DNA of 64,000 nt, from positions 744,001 through 808,000 of the forward strand of contig NZ_CP019685.1 of the NCBI RefSeq assembly GCF_002220775.1, written 5' to 3'. Source of the stretch: Campylobacter sputorum. GTDB lineage: Bacteria; Campylobacterota; Campylobacteria; Campylobacterales; Campylobacteraceae. The notes under the pieces are model-generated. The model made no database searches. It was not told the origin of the DNA and saw only the letters and a list, made by a program, of their open reading frames with translations. A program made the position numbers and the translations under genes. Below, in pieces: positions 17,727 through 26,495 of this stretch (position 1 is its first letter; each line of letters begins with the position of its first letter).

Positions 17727-18827
17727 ATGCAAACAGAAATAGAACTAAAAAAATCCGGTAAGATATCTCGTCTTACAAATAAAACTTTTAAATTTGATGA
17801 TAGGATAAAAGATGGCTTTTTTTCGGCTAATTATTTTTTAAAAACAAATAAAATCATTAAAGAAAATTTACCAAATCAAAATGTAACCCAACAATGGTTT
17901 TGCAGAACGGATGAATATATTTTATGTGGTATAGACGAAGCTATAGCAATTTTACAAACTTTTGCAAATAATCCTCAAAATTTAAAAATTCTCGCATTAA
18001 ATGATGGAGATATGGTCAAAGGATATGAGCCTGTTTTAAAAGTTAGTGGAAAATATGAGGATTTTGGTTTTTTAGAAAATATCATAGATGCAACTTTAGC
18101 AAGAAGAAGCTCTGTTTGCACAAATGTAAGTGAAGTTTTAAAAGCAGCAAATGGAAAAATAGTTTTTTCTATGGCAGATAGACAAGATGATATTTTAACA
18201 CAAATTGGTGATGGATATGCTACTTTTGTTGCTGGTATAAATAAGGTTTCAACTGACGCACAAGGCTTATGGTGGGATGGAAAAGGCATGGGAACTATGC
18301 CACACGCACTTATACAAATGTGTAAAGGGGACATCGTAAAAGCATGTGAAATTTATGCAAAAACGTTTCCAAATGAAAAAATAACAGCTTTGGTTGATTA
18401 TAATAACGATGCAATTAACGATGCATTAAAAGCAGCAAGTGCTTTAGGAAATAGACTTTATGCTGTTAGAGCTGATACTTCAAAAAATTTGATAGATAAA
18501 TATTTTAATGACAAAGATACTAGCGGTTTTGATCCGCATGGAGTTTGCAAAGAGTTAGTATTTGCCTTAAGAAAAGCTTTAGATGAAAATGGTTTTTCTT
18601 ATGTTAAGATAGTGGTAAGTTCGTCTTTTACACCAAAAATTATCAAAGAATTTGAAGATGTTAGCACGCCTGTTGATATGTATGGAGTTGGAACATATAC
18701 TGTTATAAACCAAACTTGCGGATTTACGGCGGATTTAGTAGAATTAAATGGAAAAGAAGAAGCTAAATACGGCAGACATAATTTTAAAAGCAATAGACTA
18801 AAAGAAGTGAAGCTAAATGCTAGATAA
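17727..18827 (+). CDS. Nicotinate phosphoribosyltransferase-family enzyme
   Basis: The family converts nicotinate and PRPP to nicotinate mononucleotide in NAD salvage. Supporting blocks are FFSANYFLKTNKI near the N-terminus, the LARRSSVCTNVSEVLKAA helix, the DRQDD loop, the DYNNDAINDALKAA strand-helix, VRADTSKN, and the C-terminal phosphate-site region VVSSSFTPKII ... VDMYGVGTY. At 366 aa it belongs to the shorter form rather than E. coli PncB. It has its own ribosome site (AGGAAATTTT) and follows a terminator. It converges with and overlaps the glycosylase gene by 15 bp. Confidence 0.85.
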   Translation: MQTEIELKKSGKISRLTNKTFKFDDRIKDGFFSANYFLKTNKIIKENLPNQNVTQQWFCRTDEYILCGIDEAIAILQTFANNPQNLKILALNDGDMVKGYEPVLKVSGKYEDFGFLENIIDATLARRSSVCTNVSEVLKAANGKIVFSMADRQDDILTQIGDGYATFVAGINKVSTDAQGLWWDGKGMGTMPHALIQMCKGDIVKACEIYAKTFPNEKITALVDYNNDAINDALKAASALGNRLYAVRADTSKNLIDKYFNDKDTSGFDPHGVCKELVFALRKALDENGFSYVKIVVSSSFTPKIIKEFEDVSTPVDMYGVGTYTVINQTCGFTADLVELNGKEEAKYGRHNFKSNRLKEVKLNAR

Positions 18828-19289
18828 AACACTCCACTCTTTTATAAGTTTTTCTAAAGAGTATCTAGCGTTTGCTGGGCTAGTTGATACAAGAGGATAA
18901 TTTTGTATAAAAGTATCTTTTAAAATGTATTTTTTATATAAAAACGAGGCTTTACTACCATTTGTAAATATGTGTGAAATATTGCTATTTTTTAAAATTT
19001 GATTTATATCATTTGTTTTTAAATTTGTTATAGTTGAGTCACTTGAACCTTTTATATCGCAACTCTTTACTATATCCCATAAGGCGATATTATGGTTACA
19101 TAGTAGTGATTTTTTATCATCTAAGCTTACTGGTTCTTTTTCGTCAAATACAAAGCTTAAAACTTTCCAAAATCTATTTTGTTTATTAGCATAGAAAAAT
19201 TCATTTTGCCTTGAAATAACTGATGGAAAACTTCCAAGTATTAGGATTTTTGAATGTTTATTAAAAAATGCAGGAATGTTGTTTATCAT
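18813..19289 (-). CDS. DNA-deoxyinosine (hypoxanthine) glycosylase, UDG superfamily
   Basis: Base-excision repair enzyme. The N-terminal block KILILGSFPSVISRQNEFFYANKQNRFWKVL is the signature of the small hypoxanthine-DNA glycosylase family, and LWDIVKSCDIKGSSDSTI follows. At 158 aa it is complete. I chose ATG 19289 because the longer TTG version (19316) would begin inside an inverted repeat and add ten residues outside the family pattern; neither start has a strong ribosome site. Same strand as ddh, but separated by a hairpin. Confidence 0.85.
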   Translation of the reverse strand: MINNIPAFFNKHSKILILGSFPSVISRQNEFFYANKQNRFWKVLSFVFDEKEPVSLDDKKSLLCNHNIALWDIVKSCDIKGSSDSTITNLKTNDINQILKNSNISHIFTNGSKASFLYKKYILKDTFIQNYPLVSTSPANARYSLEKLIKEWSVLSSI

Positions 19290-19296
19290 ATTATTT

Positions 19297-19318
19297 TTTT
19301 GCCCTAAAAAGGGCAAAA
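19297..19318. other. Inverted repeat between ddh and the glycosylase gene
   Basis: TTTTGCCC / GGGCAAAA with a 6-base loop, unusually GC-rich for this window, starting 4 bp past the ddh stop. On the minus strand it is followed by A rather than T residues, so it is not a classic intrinsic terminator. It could slow polymerase or cap ddh mRNA. Confidence 0.5.
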
Positions 19319-19322
19319 TTTA

Positions 19323-20315
19323 TCATAAAGTATCGTGGATGATATCTTCTATACTTTTTGCACTTAGTAAAAACGGAGGTATTTCAAATATAGTTCTAGC
19401 ACCACTTTGACCTGATTTTTGAAGCCTAAAAGCAGCTCTTGCATATGCAACCATAACACTTGATGTAAACTCAGGATTTGAATCAAGTTTTAAAGAAAAT
19501 TCTATAACATGATTATTTTCTAAATTTTTTCCAGTTTTACCACCCCTAAAAACATTTCCGCCATGTGGTAAATTTGCGTGATTTTTATCTAGCTCATCTT
19601 TAGTTATAAAATTTACAGTTGTATCATAATCACTAAAATAGTTTGGCATAGAAACTATCTCTTGTTCAACTCTTTTTCTTTCGCTTTGCGTATCATTTTC
19701 TAGCACTACAAAACACTCTCTTGTGTGTTTTTGCCTTGTTGTATAATCTCCAAATTTAGCATTTCTTACATCATCTAGAATTTTTTGCGAAGGAATTGTG
19801 TATTGTCTTGCATCCACAACACCAGAAATTCTACGAATTGCATCCGAATGTCCCTGAGAAACACCTTTTCCCCAAAAAGTATAATCTTTTCCTTCTGGCA
19901 ATACGCTTTGCATTATAAGTCTATTTAGAGAAAAAAGTCCCGGATCCCAGCCTATAGAAATAATGCCTATTTTTGAGCTTTTTTTAGCAATTTTGTCTAC
20001 ATTTTTATAATGTTCTAGCGTTTTTGCATGAGTGTCAAAACTATCAATGATATTAAAACTCTCAACAAATTTAGGACTTTGTTCCATCAAATCATTTGCA
20101 CTTCCGCCACATAAAATCAAAACATCTATTTTGTCTTTCATATTAAAGCATTCATCTTGATTATAAACTTTAGAGCTAAAAAGAGTTTTTATGCTTTTTG
20201 GATCACGCCTTGTAAAAATGCCTACAAGTTCCATATCGTTTGTTTTTTGTAAAGCGGTTTCAACACCGCGACCTAAATTTCCATAACCAACTATGCCTAT
20301 TTTTATCTTTTGCAT
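19323..20315 (-). CDS. ddh: meso-Diaminopimelate dehydrogenase
   Basis: NADPH-dependent reductive amination of tetrahydrodipicolinate to meso-DAP in one step, bypassing the succinylase/acetylase branch. The Rossmann loop is IGIVGYGNLGRGVE (residues 6-19), followed by the family blocks CGGSANDL, IDSFDTHA, SIGWDPGLFSLNRL, WGKGVSQGHSDAIRRI, VDARQYTIPS and the C-terminal YARAAFRLQKSGQSGARTIFEIPP. The length of 330 aa matches known Ddh enzymes. It is a single gene with its own ribosome site and no lysine-pathway neighbours, which would fit acquisition by transfer. Confidence 0.93.
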   Translation of the reverse strand: MQKIKIGIVGYGNLGRGVETALQKTNDMELVGIFTRRDPKSIKTLFSSKVYNQDECFNMKDKIDVLILCGGSANDLMEQSPKFVESFNIIDSFDTHAKTLEHYKNVDKIAKKSSKIGIISIGWDPGLFSLNRLIMQSVLPEGKDYTFWGKGVSQGHSDAIRRISGVVDARQYTIPSQKILDDVRNAKFGDYTTRQKHTRECFVVLENDTQSERKRVEQEIVSMPNYFSDYDTTVNFITKDELDKNHANLPHGGNVFRGGKTGKNLENNHVIEFSLKLDSNPEFTSSVMVAYARAAFRLQKSGQSGARTIFEIPPFLLSAKSIEDIIHDTL

Positions 20316-20368
20316 TTTATTCCTTAAACTTAAATAAGATTGATTTAAATTATATATTTTTTTTGCTT

Positions 20369-21112
20369 TTATTTTTTTAAATTTAATTCATAAAGTTTTG
20401 CTTCTTTTAAAAATGCGTAAAAAGCATTTATCATTGAAGTTATAAAGCCTTTTTTACCATCAAAAAATGATCGCCTTAAAATGTAAGATTTAAAAAATAT
20501 TAATGGAAAAATAAAAATCAGCTTTAAGAAATTTGGTTTTTTGCCTTTTTCAAAATCACGCTGGGCTCTAAGACTTGAATAATTATTATTTTTCATAACA
20601 AGCTCTTTTATAAATTTATCACTAAAATGATGGATTGAGTGTTTGCTTTTTGCTACTTTGCCGTTGATTGAAATTTGTGCGTGAACACCTAGATTTCTAT
20701 ATTCTCCACAACTTTTCTTAAAAAACCTAATGTGTGTATTTTTACGAACAAAAGGCGAACAAATCCGCCCTAAAGAATACTCGTGAAATTTTATATCAAG
20801 CCCGACATACTCACTTTGTTTCATAAAATTTTCAATTTCAGTTTTAAGCTCACCAGTAATTTCCTCATCAGCGTCTAAATTTAATACCCATTCATTTTTA
20901 CAAAGTGAAAATGCATAGTTTTTCTGCACACCTTCGCCTTGCCAGTCGTGGTGATAAATTTTATCTGTAAATTTTGCTGCGATTTCAAGCGTTTTATCCT
21001 TGCTTCCGCTATCTACAACTATGATTTCATCAAAATCCGCGACAGATTTCAACATCCGTTCGATATGTTTTTCTTCATCTTGACAAATCATATAAACAGA
21101 CGCTTTTATCAT
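20369..21112 (-). CDS. Family 2 glycosyltransferase (WaaE/KdtX-like), LOS core
   Basis: GT-A fold enzyme of the group that adds a beta-linked hexose to the heptose of LPS core. Visible blocks are the N-terminal SVYMICQDEEKHIERMLKSV, the nucleotide-sugar site EIIVVDSGSKDKTLEIA, the DxD equivalent LNLDADEEIT (about residues 77-86), and the WaaE-like RFFKKSCGEYRNLGVHAQI and HHFSDKFIKELVMKNNNYSSLRAQRDFEKGKKP regions. A basic amphipathic C-terminal part (about 195-220) probably contacts the membrane. It overlaps the deacetylase gene by 4 bp and is the final gene of the minus-strand LOS cluster. Confidence 0.88.
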   Translation of the reverse strand: MIKASVYMICQDEEKHIERMLKSVADFDEIIVVDSGSKDKTLEIAAKFTDKIYHHDWQGEGVQKNYAFSLCKNEWVLNLDADEEITGELKTEIENFMKQSEYVGLDIKFHEYSLGRICSPFVRKNTHIRFFKKSCGEYRNLGVHAQISINGKVAKSKHSIHHFSDKFIKELVMKNNNYSSLRAQRDFEKGKKPNFLKLIFIFPLIFFKSYILRRSFFDGKKGFITSMINAFYAFLKEAKLYELNLKK

Positions 21113-21888
21113 AATTTATTCCTTATTTTCTTAAATTTCAGCCAAAAGTCAAAAAAACTCTCAGTGCCAAGAATTCCTATTCGCTTGATTTCAAGCCTAT
21201 TTTCACCAGATTTAAAAACTCCACGCTTAACAATTACGGCATTTTTAAATCCGCATTCTCCAGTTATTTGTAAGATTTTTTCATCATATTTTCCATAAGG
21301 ATAAGCAAAACTCTCGCAAATTTTACCTGTGATTTTTTCAACCTCTTTTTTAGAATTTTCTATTTCTATCCTAGCTTGTTCAAGTGATATTTGAAGCAAA
21401 TTTGCGTGATTTATCGTATGAGAACCAAACTCCACAATATCGCTCATTTTGGTAATTTGTTGGCTATTAAGCATAGCTGAAAAATGCGTTGCATTTGCCT
21501 TTTCCCAGTGATTTTCCTTTTGATTAGGAATTAAAAAAATTGTGGCTTTTGCACCATATTTTTTTAAAATTTCATAGGCATTTGTGAAATTATCAGCATA
21601 TCCGTCATCAAATGTTATGCAAACTGCTTTCTTGGGCATATTTTCTGATAATTCGCAAAGTTCAGCAAGAGTATAAAATTTATAACCATTTTTTGCAATC
21701 CAAGCAATTTGCTTTTCAAAATCTTTTGGTAAAACTCGCCATTTATCAAATTTATCGCCAAAATGTCGTTCGATTGAGTGATACATTAAAACTCTTGCGT
21801 GATTATCGCTTATACAAACTCGCCACCAGTTATACCGAAGTGAAAATGCCACTAAAATTATAAACAAAAAAATACAGACAAAAATCAT
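21109..21888 (-). CDS. NodB-type polysaccharide deacetylase, membrane-anchored (copy 2)
   Basis: An N-terminal membrane segment (MIFVCIFLFIILVAFSLRY) is followed by a carbohydrate esterase 4 domain. VLMYHSIERHFGDKF leads, the metal site is ITFDDGYADNFTNAYEILKKY, HTINHANL gives the H-x3-H motif, and the C-terminal motif is FAYPYGKYDEK. It should remove acetyl groups from an N- or O-acetylated glycan. I chose ATG 21888 (GGAATTCTTT before it) over 21930. It is a paralogue of the gene at 25680-26495, sharing the ICxIxR-WW leader pattern and motif order. It lies between the yrbL-like gene and the WaaE-like transferase. Confidence 0.87.
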   Translation of the reverse strand: MIFVCIFLFIILVAFSLRYNWWRVCISDNHARVLMYHSIERHFGDKFDKWRVLPKDFEKQIAWIAKNGYKFYTLAELCELSENMPKKAVCITFDDGYADNFTNAYEILKKYGAKATIFLIPNQKENHWEKANATHFSAMLNSQQITKMSDIVEFGSHTINHANLLQISLEQARIEIENSKKEVEKITGKICESFAYPYGKYDEKILQITGECGFKNAVIVKRGVFKSGENRLEIKRIGILGTESFFDFWLKFKKIRNKL

Positions 21889-21964
21889 AAAGAATTCCAC
21901 ATTGAGTAAAGTAAAGTTAGATAGTATCATAATTTGCTTTATTGTTTTATAAAATGAATTACGA

Positions 21965-21970
21965 TAGAAT
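21965..21970 (+). promoter_or_regulatory. -10 box of the yrbL-like gene
   Basis: TAGAAT 19 bp before the ATG, followed by the ribosome site TAGGAG. This gives a short leader of about 13 bases for a gene transcribed against the surrounding operon. Confidence 0.4.
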
Positions 21971-21989
21971 TAAAATCTAGGAGTTGTAA

Positions 21990-22565
21990 ATGTTAGAACT
22001 TAAAGAAATCTTAGATAGTGGTTGGTATCGCGATTGCTACGTGCACCCAAATGATAAAAACAAAATGTTAAAAGTCCAAAAAGATGGCAAAGATGAGCTT
22101 TTATTGGTTGATTTGCAAAATTACAAAAAGATTTTATCTCTATGTATGAAAATTCAAAAATTCTTACCAAAAATTGAAAATGAATTAATTCAAACAGATA
22201 AAGGAAAAGCTATTATTTGCGAGATTATAAGAGACGATAATTTACAAATTAGTCAAAATTTAGAAGTTTATCTACAAAATCACACTTTAAGTAAAAATTT
22301 AGCCACTCAAATTGATACATTTTTAAAACTTATAAGAAAATACAATATAAATCTTTTTGATATTATAAATATGAAAAATTTCTTAGTGCAAATCAAAAAC
22401 GGCGAAGAAAATCTGTTTTTTATCGATTTTAAAAGACTAAACAGCACTGACAAAGAAAATAATTTTTGTTTCAAATTACCATTTATATCAAAATTTAAAC
22501 TTTTTAGACGCTCTTTAAGAGTTAAAAAACGACTCGGAATTAATAAGATTTTAACTGAAAATTAA
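21990..22565 (+). CDS. YrbL-like (PhoP-network) kinase-fold protein
   Basis: The N-terminal block SGWYRDCYVHPNDKNKMLKVQ is the hallmark of the YrbL family, a small protein-kinase-like fold often coded within LPS gene clusters. Residues 100-150 (LKLIRKYNINLFDIINMKNFLVQ ... LFFIDFKRL) resemble the kinase catalytic and metal loops: an N-containing loop followed by a D-F-K in place of DFG. The length of 191 aa is usual. It is the only plus-strand gene in the LOS cluster. By analogy with KdkA/Waa kinases it might phosphorylate a core sugar; this is inference. Confidence 0.8.
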   Translation: MLELKEILDSGWYRDCYVHPNDKNKMLKVQKDGKDELLLVDLQNYKKILSLCMKIQKFLPKIENELIQTDKGKAIICEIIRDDNLQISQNLEVYLQNHTLSKNLATQIDTFLKLIRKYNINLFDIINMKNFLVQIKNGEENLFFIDFKRLNSTDKENNFCFKLPFISKFKLFRRSLRVKKRLGINKILTEN

Positions 22566-22633
22566 AAATTTAACTTTTAAAGGTTAGATTATTAAAAAAT
22601 CCCAATTTTTAACTTTTGCAAATATTCCAACAC

Positions 22634-23681
22634 CTAAAATCGTAAATTTATCACTATTTTTATAAAATTTAGAGAAATTTCGCTCGCGATATTTGTGATT
22701 AAATGTTTTTTATCATTTAAATAATTTTTTATTAAGCTTTTATATGCTTTTATATATTCATTTGCTACATTTTCTATGCTGTATTTTTGTGTATTTTTTT
22801 ATTTTTTCAAATTTAGTTTTATAAAAATCATAATTTTCATAAACTTCATCTAATTTTCTAGCAACAATTTCATCATCATTTTCTACTATAAAATCCTCTC
22901 CTAAAACTTCCTTATGATTTGCAGTATCAAGTGCAAAAACCATCTTACCATAATAAATTCCTTCAATCAAAGCCAAAGAAAAACCCTCTAATCTTGAAAA
23001 CAAGACTTGCAAATTTGAGCTATATATGTAAATCCCAAGGATTATCAACATAACCTACAAGTTTTATTTTATCCTCTAAATTTAGAGAATTTATTAACTT
23101 TCTAAGCTCGTTTTCATAAATTCCTTGACCTAATCAAAGTAAAATTTAAAGTCAAATTTTACTTTGCTTAGTGCTTTTATAGCAAGTTGAAAGTTTTTAT
23201 GCTCTTCAAGTCTTCGAACGCCAACTGTATTAAAATCGCTTTCATTTAAATTTTATTTGGAGCTTTAAAACAAATTCCATTTGCTTGTTTACAAAGCAAC
23301 AAAGTTTCTGGAGAAATTCCAACACACAAATTGGCAAGTTTCATTTTTTTCTTAAAAAACCAATTATGTTTTGTAAAAACAAGTGGAATTTTGCGATTTA
23401 AAAATATCTGCATATATTTGCTAATTTCTAAAAATTTAGTATTGTGCGTGTGAATTATGTCTGGTTTATTTGTTTCACCATTTTTTGATAATTTATATAA
23501 ATAAAATGGGTTAAATCTATTTTTATTTGTAGGGAATTCTTGTTATATTGTGATTATCTGAACTAATTTTATTACTAAATAGATAAACTTCGTGTTCCTT
23601 AGACATTTGATTACATAAATCAATGCAAACTTTTTCAGTCCCAGCAAACTGCACCCAGTGAAGTGTTTGTAAAATTTTCAA
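22634..23681 (-). pseudogene. GT4 glycosyltransferase pseudogene with at least four frame breaks
   Basis: Read on the minus strand, the former TTG start at 23681 overlaps the TGA of the upstream gene and has GGAG before it. The frame begins LKILQTLHWVQFAGTEKVCI, the N-terminal GT4 pattern. It then breaks near RIPYK, again near APNKI, again after FKFYFD and once more after YKTKFEKI. The pieces continue in other frames: KPDIIHTHNTKFLEI, CVGISPETLLLC, VGVRRLEEHKNFQLAIKAL, EDKIKLVGYVDNPWDL, SRLEGFSLALIEGIYYG. Joined, they give a nearly full-length GT4 enzyme similar to its neighbour at 24721-25683. The longest open piece (22758-23051) is not a gene. Confidence 0.9.
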
Positions 23682-24724
23682 ATATTTTCTCCATTTTTAT
23701 AGATAAACTCTCTCCATTCGTAGTTTTGTGAAAATTCCCTACCGAACAAAACTTCAAGCATAAAATTTGTAACTCTTTTGGCATTTGCTATTTTTAGTGC
23801 TTTTTCTCGCCCATTTTCTCCTATTTCTCTCCACTTTTTGCTTTTTAAAATTTGTAAAATTTTTTCGCCACAATCATTTAAATTTTCAAAATAAACTATC
23901 TCTTTTTGATCTTCAAATAATCTTTCAAAACCACTAATTTTTGGGCTAAAAGTGCAAATTCCGGCACCCATAAATTGAGCCATTCTATCGCTTGCGTATA
24001 AAATTTTATCTTCATTTAATTTATCAACAAAATCATCAGCATTGAAATTAACAGCTATTTTTGATTTAGCAACTGCTTTAAAAAAATCATTGCCAAAAAT
24101 AAAATTATTTCCTAAACTTCCATAAATTTTAATTTTTATATCATTTTTTTGACACATTTCATTTAAATTTTTTATAAATTTTTTTCTATTTTGTGAATAA
24201 TCATTACCAATATAAAGCACATCATAAATTTTTTCTTGTGTAAGTTTTATATCAAATGCTTTATCTGAAATATTTGGTATGAAAGAAACCAAAGTATTTG
24301 TATATTTTTTTGAAATTTCTTTTAAATTTTTACCATTTGTCATAAAAAATGCATCTAAAAAATGGATTTTATTAAAATCATTGTCATCAATATTTCTTAA
24401 ATCGGCATACCATTGTATAATTTTTATATTTGGTAGTGCTTCTTTTATTTTTTGCAAAGTCTCACGGCTTATTTTTTCAGCTTTTCCAAGAAGCAATAAA
24501 TCTGCATTTAAATTTTTGCAAATTTCAATTAATTTATTTTGCATTTTTTTTAAACCAGTATTTTTAAGTTTGCAAAATCTTAAATTTCTTTCCCAGTCGC
24601 GATAACTAAAATCATATACAAAATGCCCATTTTGATGAAGTCCGTGACTTATTTTTCTCTCTAAACCATAAAAGAAATTTCCATCATCATATTCGTTAAA
24701 AATTCCACAATGAACTATTCTCAT
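23678..24724 (-). CDS. CgeB/GT1-like glycosyltransferase
   Basis: This 348-aa GT-B type protein has an N-terminal domain with DLLLLGKAEKISRETLQKIKEALPNIKIIQWYAD, the CgeB/DUF3880 pattern of a parallel-sheet domain facing a tyrosine-aspartate loop. A linker carries DVLYIGNDYSQNRKKFI, and the C-terminal sugar-nucleotide domain has NFNADD ... SDRMAQFMGAGICTF and the closing ENGREKALKIANAKRVTNFML helix. It is an LOS or surface glycan transferase of unknown sugar. It overlaps the upstream GT4 gene by 4 bp and the pseudogene start by 4 bp. Confidence 0.8.
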   Translation of the reverse strand: MRIVHCGIFNEYDDGNFFYGLERKISHGLHQNGHFVYDFSYRDWERNLRFCKLKNTGLKKMQNKLIEICKNLNADLLLLGKAEKISRETLQKIKEALPNIKIIQWYADLRNIDDNDFNKIHFLDAFFMTNGKNLKEISKKYTNTLVSFIPNISDKAFDIKLTQEKIYDVLYIGNDYSQNRKKFIKNLNEMCQKNDIKIKIYGSLGNNFIFGNDFFKAVAKSKIAVNFNADDFVDKLNEDKILYASDRMAQFMGAGICTFSPKISGFERLFEDQKEIVYFENLNDCGEKILQILKSKKWREIGENGREKALKIANAKRVTNFMLEVLFGREFSQNYEWREFIYKNGENI

Positions 24725-25683
24725 AAAATACCTTTATAATACTCTTTTAAATTTGATATGTAATTATAAAAATCTAAATTTTGCCTAGCATTTTTATGTA
24801 AATCTCTAAATTTAGCTCTGTAAATTTCATAATTTTTATAAATTTCATCTACTTTTTCATTCAAATTTTCATAAAAAAACTCACCATTTAAAACTTCATC
24901 TATTCCACCAACTTTTGATGAGATTAAAACATTTGAGTAAATTAGTCCTTCTATTAAAGTTAGCGGAAAGCCTTCTTTCCTTGAACTAATGACTTGCAAA
25001 TGAGAATTTGCTAAAATCTGTGCAATATTATCTTTATGCCCTAAAAGTTTTACTTTTTGATTTAAATTTAACCCATTTATGAGTTTTTCAAAATTATCTT
25101 TTTCTTTTCCATTTCCAACTATTTGCAAAATGAAGTCAAATTTAAGCTTACTTACTTCATTTATCAAAATGTCAAAACCTTTAATAAAATCAAGCCTTCC
25201 AACGGCTGTTATAGTAAATTTAGCGGGTAAATTTCTAGTGATATTTTTAGGTTTTATACCAAAATATATAACCTTACTTTCATTGTTTATCGTAGTTGCG
25301 ACTTTTTTTGAAACGGCAATTACATTTTTAACGCGGTTAAAAATTTTACCTTTTCTATCGTTGTGTTTTGTTGATACAAATTTAAAATCATAAAATTTAC
25401 TTAAAATATAGCAAATTTGAGTGGCTTTACTTCCATGTGTATGAACGATATCATAATTTTTTATGATTTTTAAAACTTCTATGTATAAAAATGGATTATA
25501 TCTTTTATCGTAACTTTTATACTCATAAATTTTAATTCTTTTATCAAATTTATCTAAAAAGTTCGCTCCTTTTGGTAATATTAAACCAACTTCATCACTT
25601 TTACAAAGCTCATTTAAGGTTTGCAAAATAATATTTTCTACTCCGCCAAAGATATTTGAGCAAGAAAAATAACAAATTTTCAC
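24721..25683 (-). CDS. GT4 glycosyltransferase of the LOS cluster
   Basis: GT-B enzyme of 320 aa. The N-terminal acceptor part carries SNIFGGVENIILQTLNELCK and VHTHGSKATQI. The donor part has FTITAVGRLDFIKGFDILI, VGNGKEKDNFEKLINGLNLNQKVKLLGH, and the nucleotide-sugar motif SSRKEGFPLTLIEGLIYS (the E-x7-E pattern). Shorter than average GT4, but all motifs are present. It overlaps both neighbours by 4 bp in the minus-strand operon and is the intact paralogue of the pseudogene at 22634-23681. Confidence 0.88.
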   Translation of the reverse strand: MKICYFSCSNIFGGVENIILQTLNELCKSDEVGLILPKGANFLDKFDKRIKIYEYKSYDKRYNPFLYIEVLKIIKNYDIVHTHGSKATQICYILSKFYDFKFVSTKHNDRKGKIFNRVKNVIAVSKKVATTINNESKVIYFGIKPKNITRNLPAKFTITAVGRLDFIKGFDILINEVSKLKFDFILQIVGNGKEKDNFEKLINGLNLNQKVKLLGHKDNIAQILANSHLQVISSRKEGFPLTLIEGLIYSNVLISSKVGGIDEVLNGEFFYENLNEKVDEIYKNYEIYRAKFRDLHKNARQNLDFYNYISNLKEYYKGIL

Positions 25684-26495
25684 CTACTTCTTCCTTTTTT
25701 GATTTTTAGTATAAAATGAAGCAAACTTCCACGACCGCTTATCATAAGGCGCGGAATTTCAAAATTTGAGTATTTATTTCTTAAAACATCGGGCGTTGTT
25801 GTAGTGGCAAATTTGTAGCCCGATTTTTCTACTAAAATAGTGTCAAATTTATCATAAAACCCAAAAGGATATGCAAAACTTTTGCAAGTTATACCAAATT
25901 TCTCTTCTATTAAAGATTTTGAGTGTTTAATCTCTATTTCTTTTTCTTCTAAGCTTAAAGATGGCAAATTTGCGTGATTTAGCGTGTGTGAGCCAATTTC
26001 TATAAAACCGCTTTCTATCATTTGCCTAACTTCATCATCGCTTAGCATCTCTTTAGCATTTAGCTCTGGGCTTGATTTTTTCAAATCTTTATCATTAGCC
26101 CAGTTTTTATCAAAGCGATTGCAAACTATAAAAATAGTAGCCTTAAAACCATATTTTTTAAGAAGTGGTAAAGCGTTTGTAAAGTTATCCTCGTATCCGT
26201 CATCAAAAGTTATTATGATAGATTTTTCAGGCATTAATGGCGAAATTTCACTTAAAAAATAGCTTTTAAAACCATTTTTTTTAAGCCAAATGAGTTGCTT
26301 TTCAAAACTTTTTGGTTTAACTCTTAGGCGATTAAATTTACTTTTGTTTTTTGGTAAATGATTTGCTATCATATGATACATTAAAACTCTTGGAATTTTA
26401 TAATCAATACCCTTTAGCCACCATTTAAGGCGAATAGAAAAAATCACAAAACAAACAATGACTAAAAAAATAGATATAAAAATTATTGTTTTCAA
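25680..26495 (-). CDS. NodB-type polysaccharide deacetylase, membrane-anchored (copy 1)
   Basis: One N-terminal membrane segment (IIFISIFLVIVCFVIFSIRL) and a CE4 domain: VLMYHMIANHLPKNKSKFNRLRV, the metal-binding IITFDDGYEDNFTNALPLLKKYGFKATIFIV, GSHTLNHANLPSL with the H-x3-H pair, and SFAYPFGFYDKFD. 271 aa. It probably deacetylates a lipid-linked or LOS sugar on the periplasmic side. E-D-N-F-T in the DGYEDNFTN motif fits the PglB sequon but lies in the active-site region. Placed between waaL and a GT4 gene, with 4-bp overlaps on both sides. Paralogue of 21109-21888. Confidence 0.88.
   Translation of the reverse strand: MKTIIFISIFLVIVCFVIFSIRLKWWLKGIDYKIPRVLMYHMIANHLPKNKSKFNRLRVKPKSFEKQLIWLKKNGFKSYFLSEISPLMPEKSIIITFDDGYEDNFTNALPLLKKYGFKATIFIVCNRFDKNWANDKDLKKSSPELNAKEMLSDDEVRQMIESGFIEIGSHTLNHANLPSLSLEEKEIEIKHSKSLIEEKFGITCKSFAYPFGFYDKFDTILVEKSGYKFATTTTPDVLRNKYSNFEIPRLMISGRGSLLHFILKIKKGRSR

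Noticed and set aside
17975-18334. 119-aa open frame on the minus strand
   Set aside because: Lies entirely inside the nicotinate phosphoribosyltransferase gene and matches no family.
22758-23051. 97-aa open frame on the minus strand
   Set aside because: It is the C-terminal piece of the frameshifted GT4 pseudogene at 22634-23681, not a separate gene.
25680-26495. EDNFT in deacetylase copy 1 as a glycosylation site
   Set aside because: The match falls in the metal-binding active-site motif, where folded structure would probably block PglB; not counted among the sequon set.
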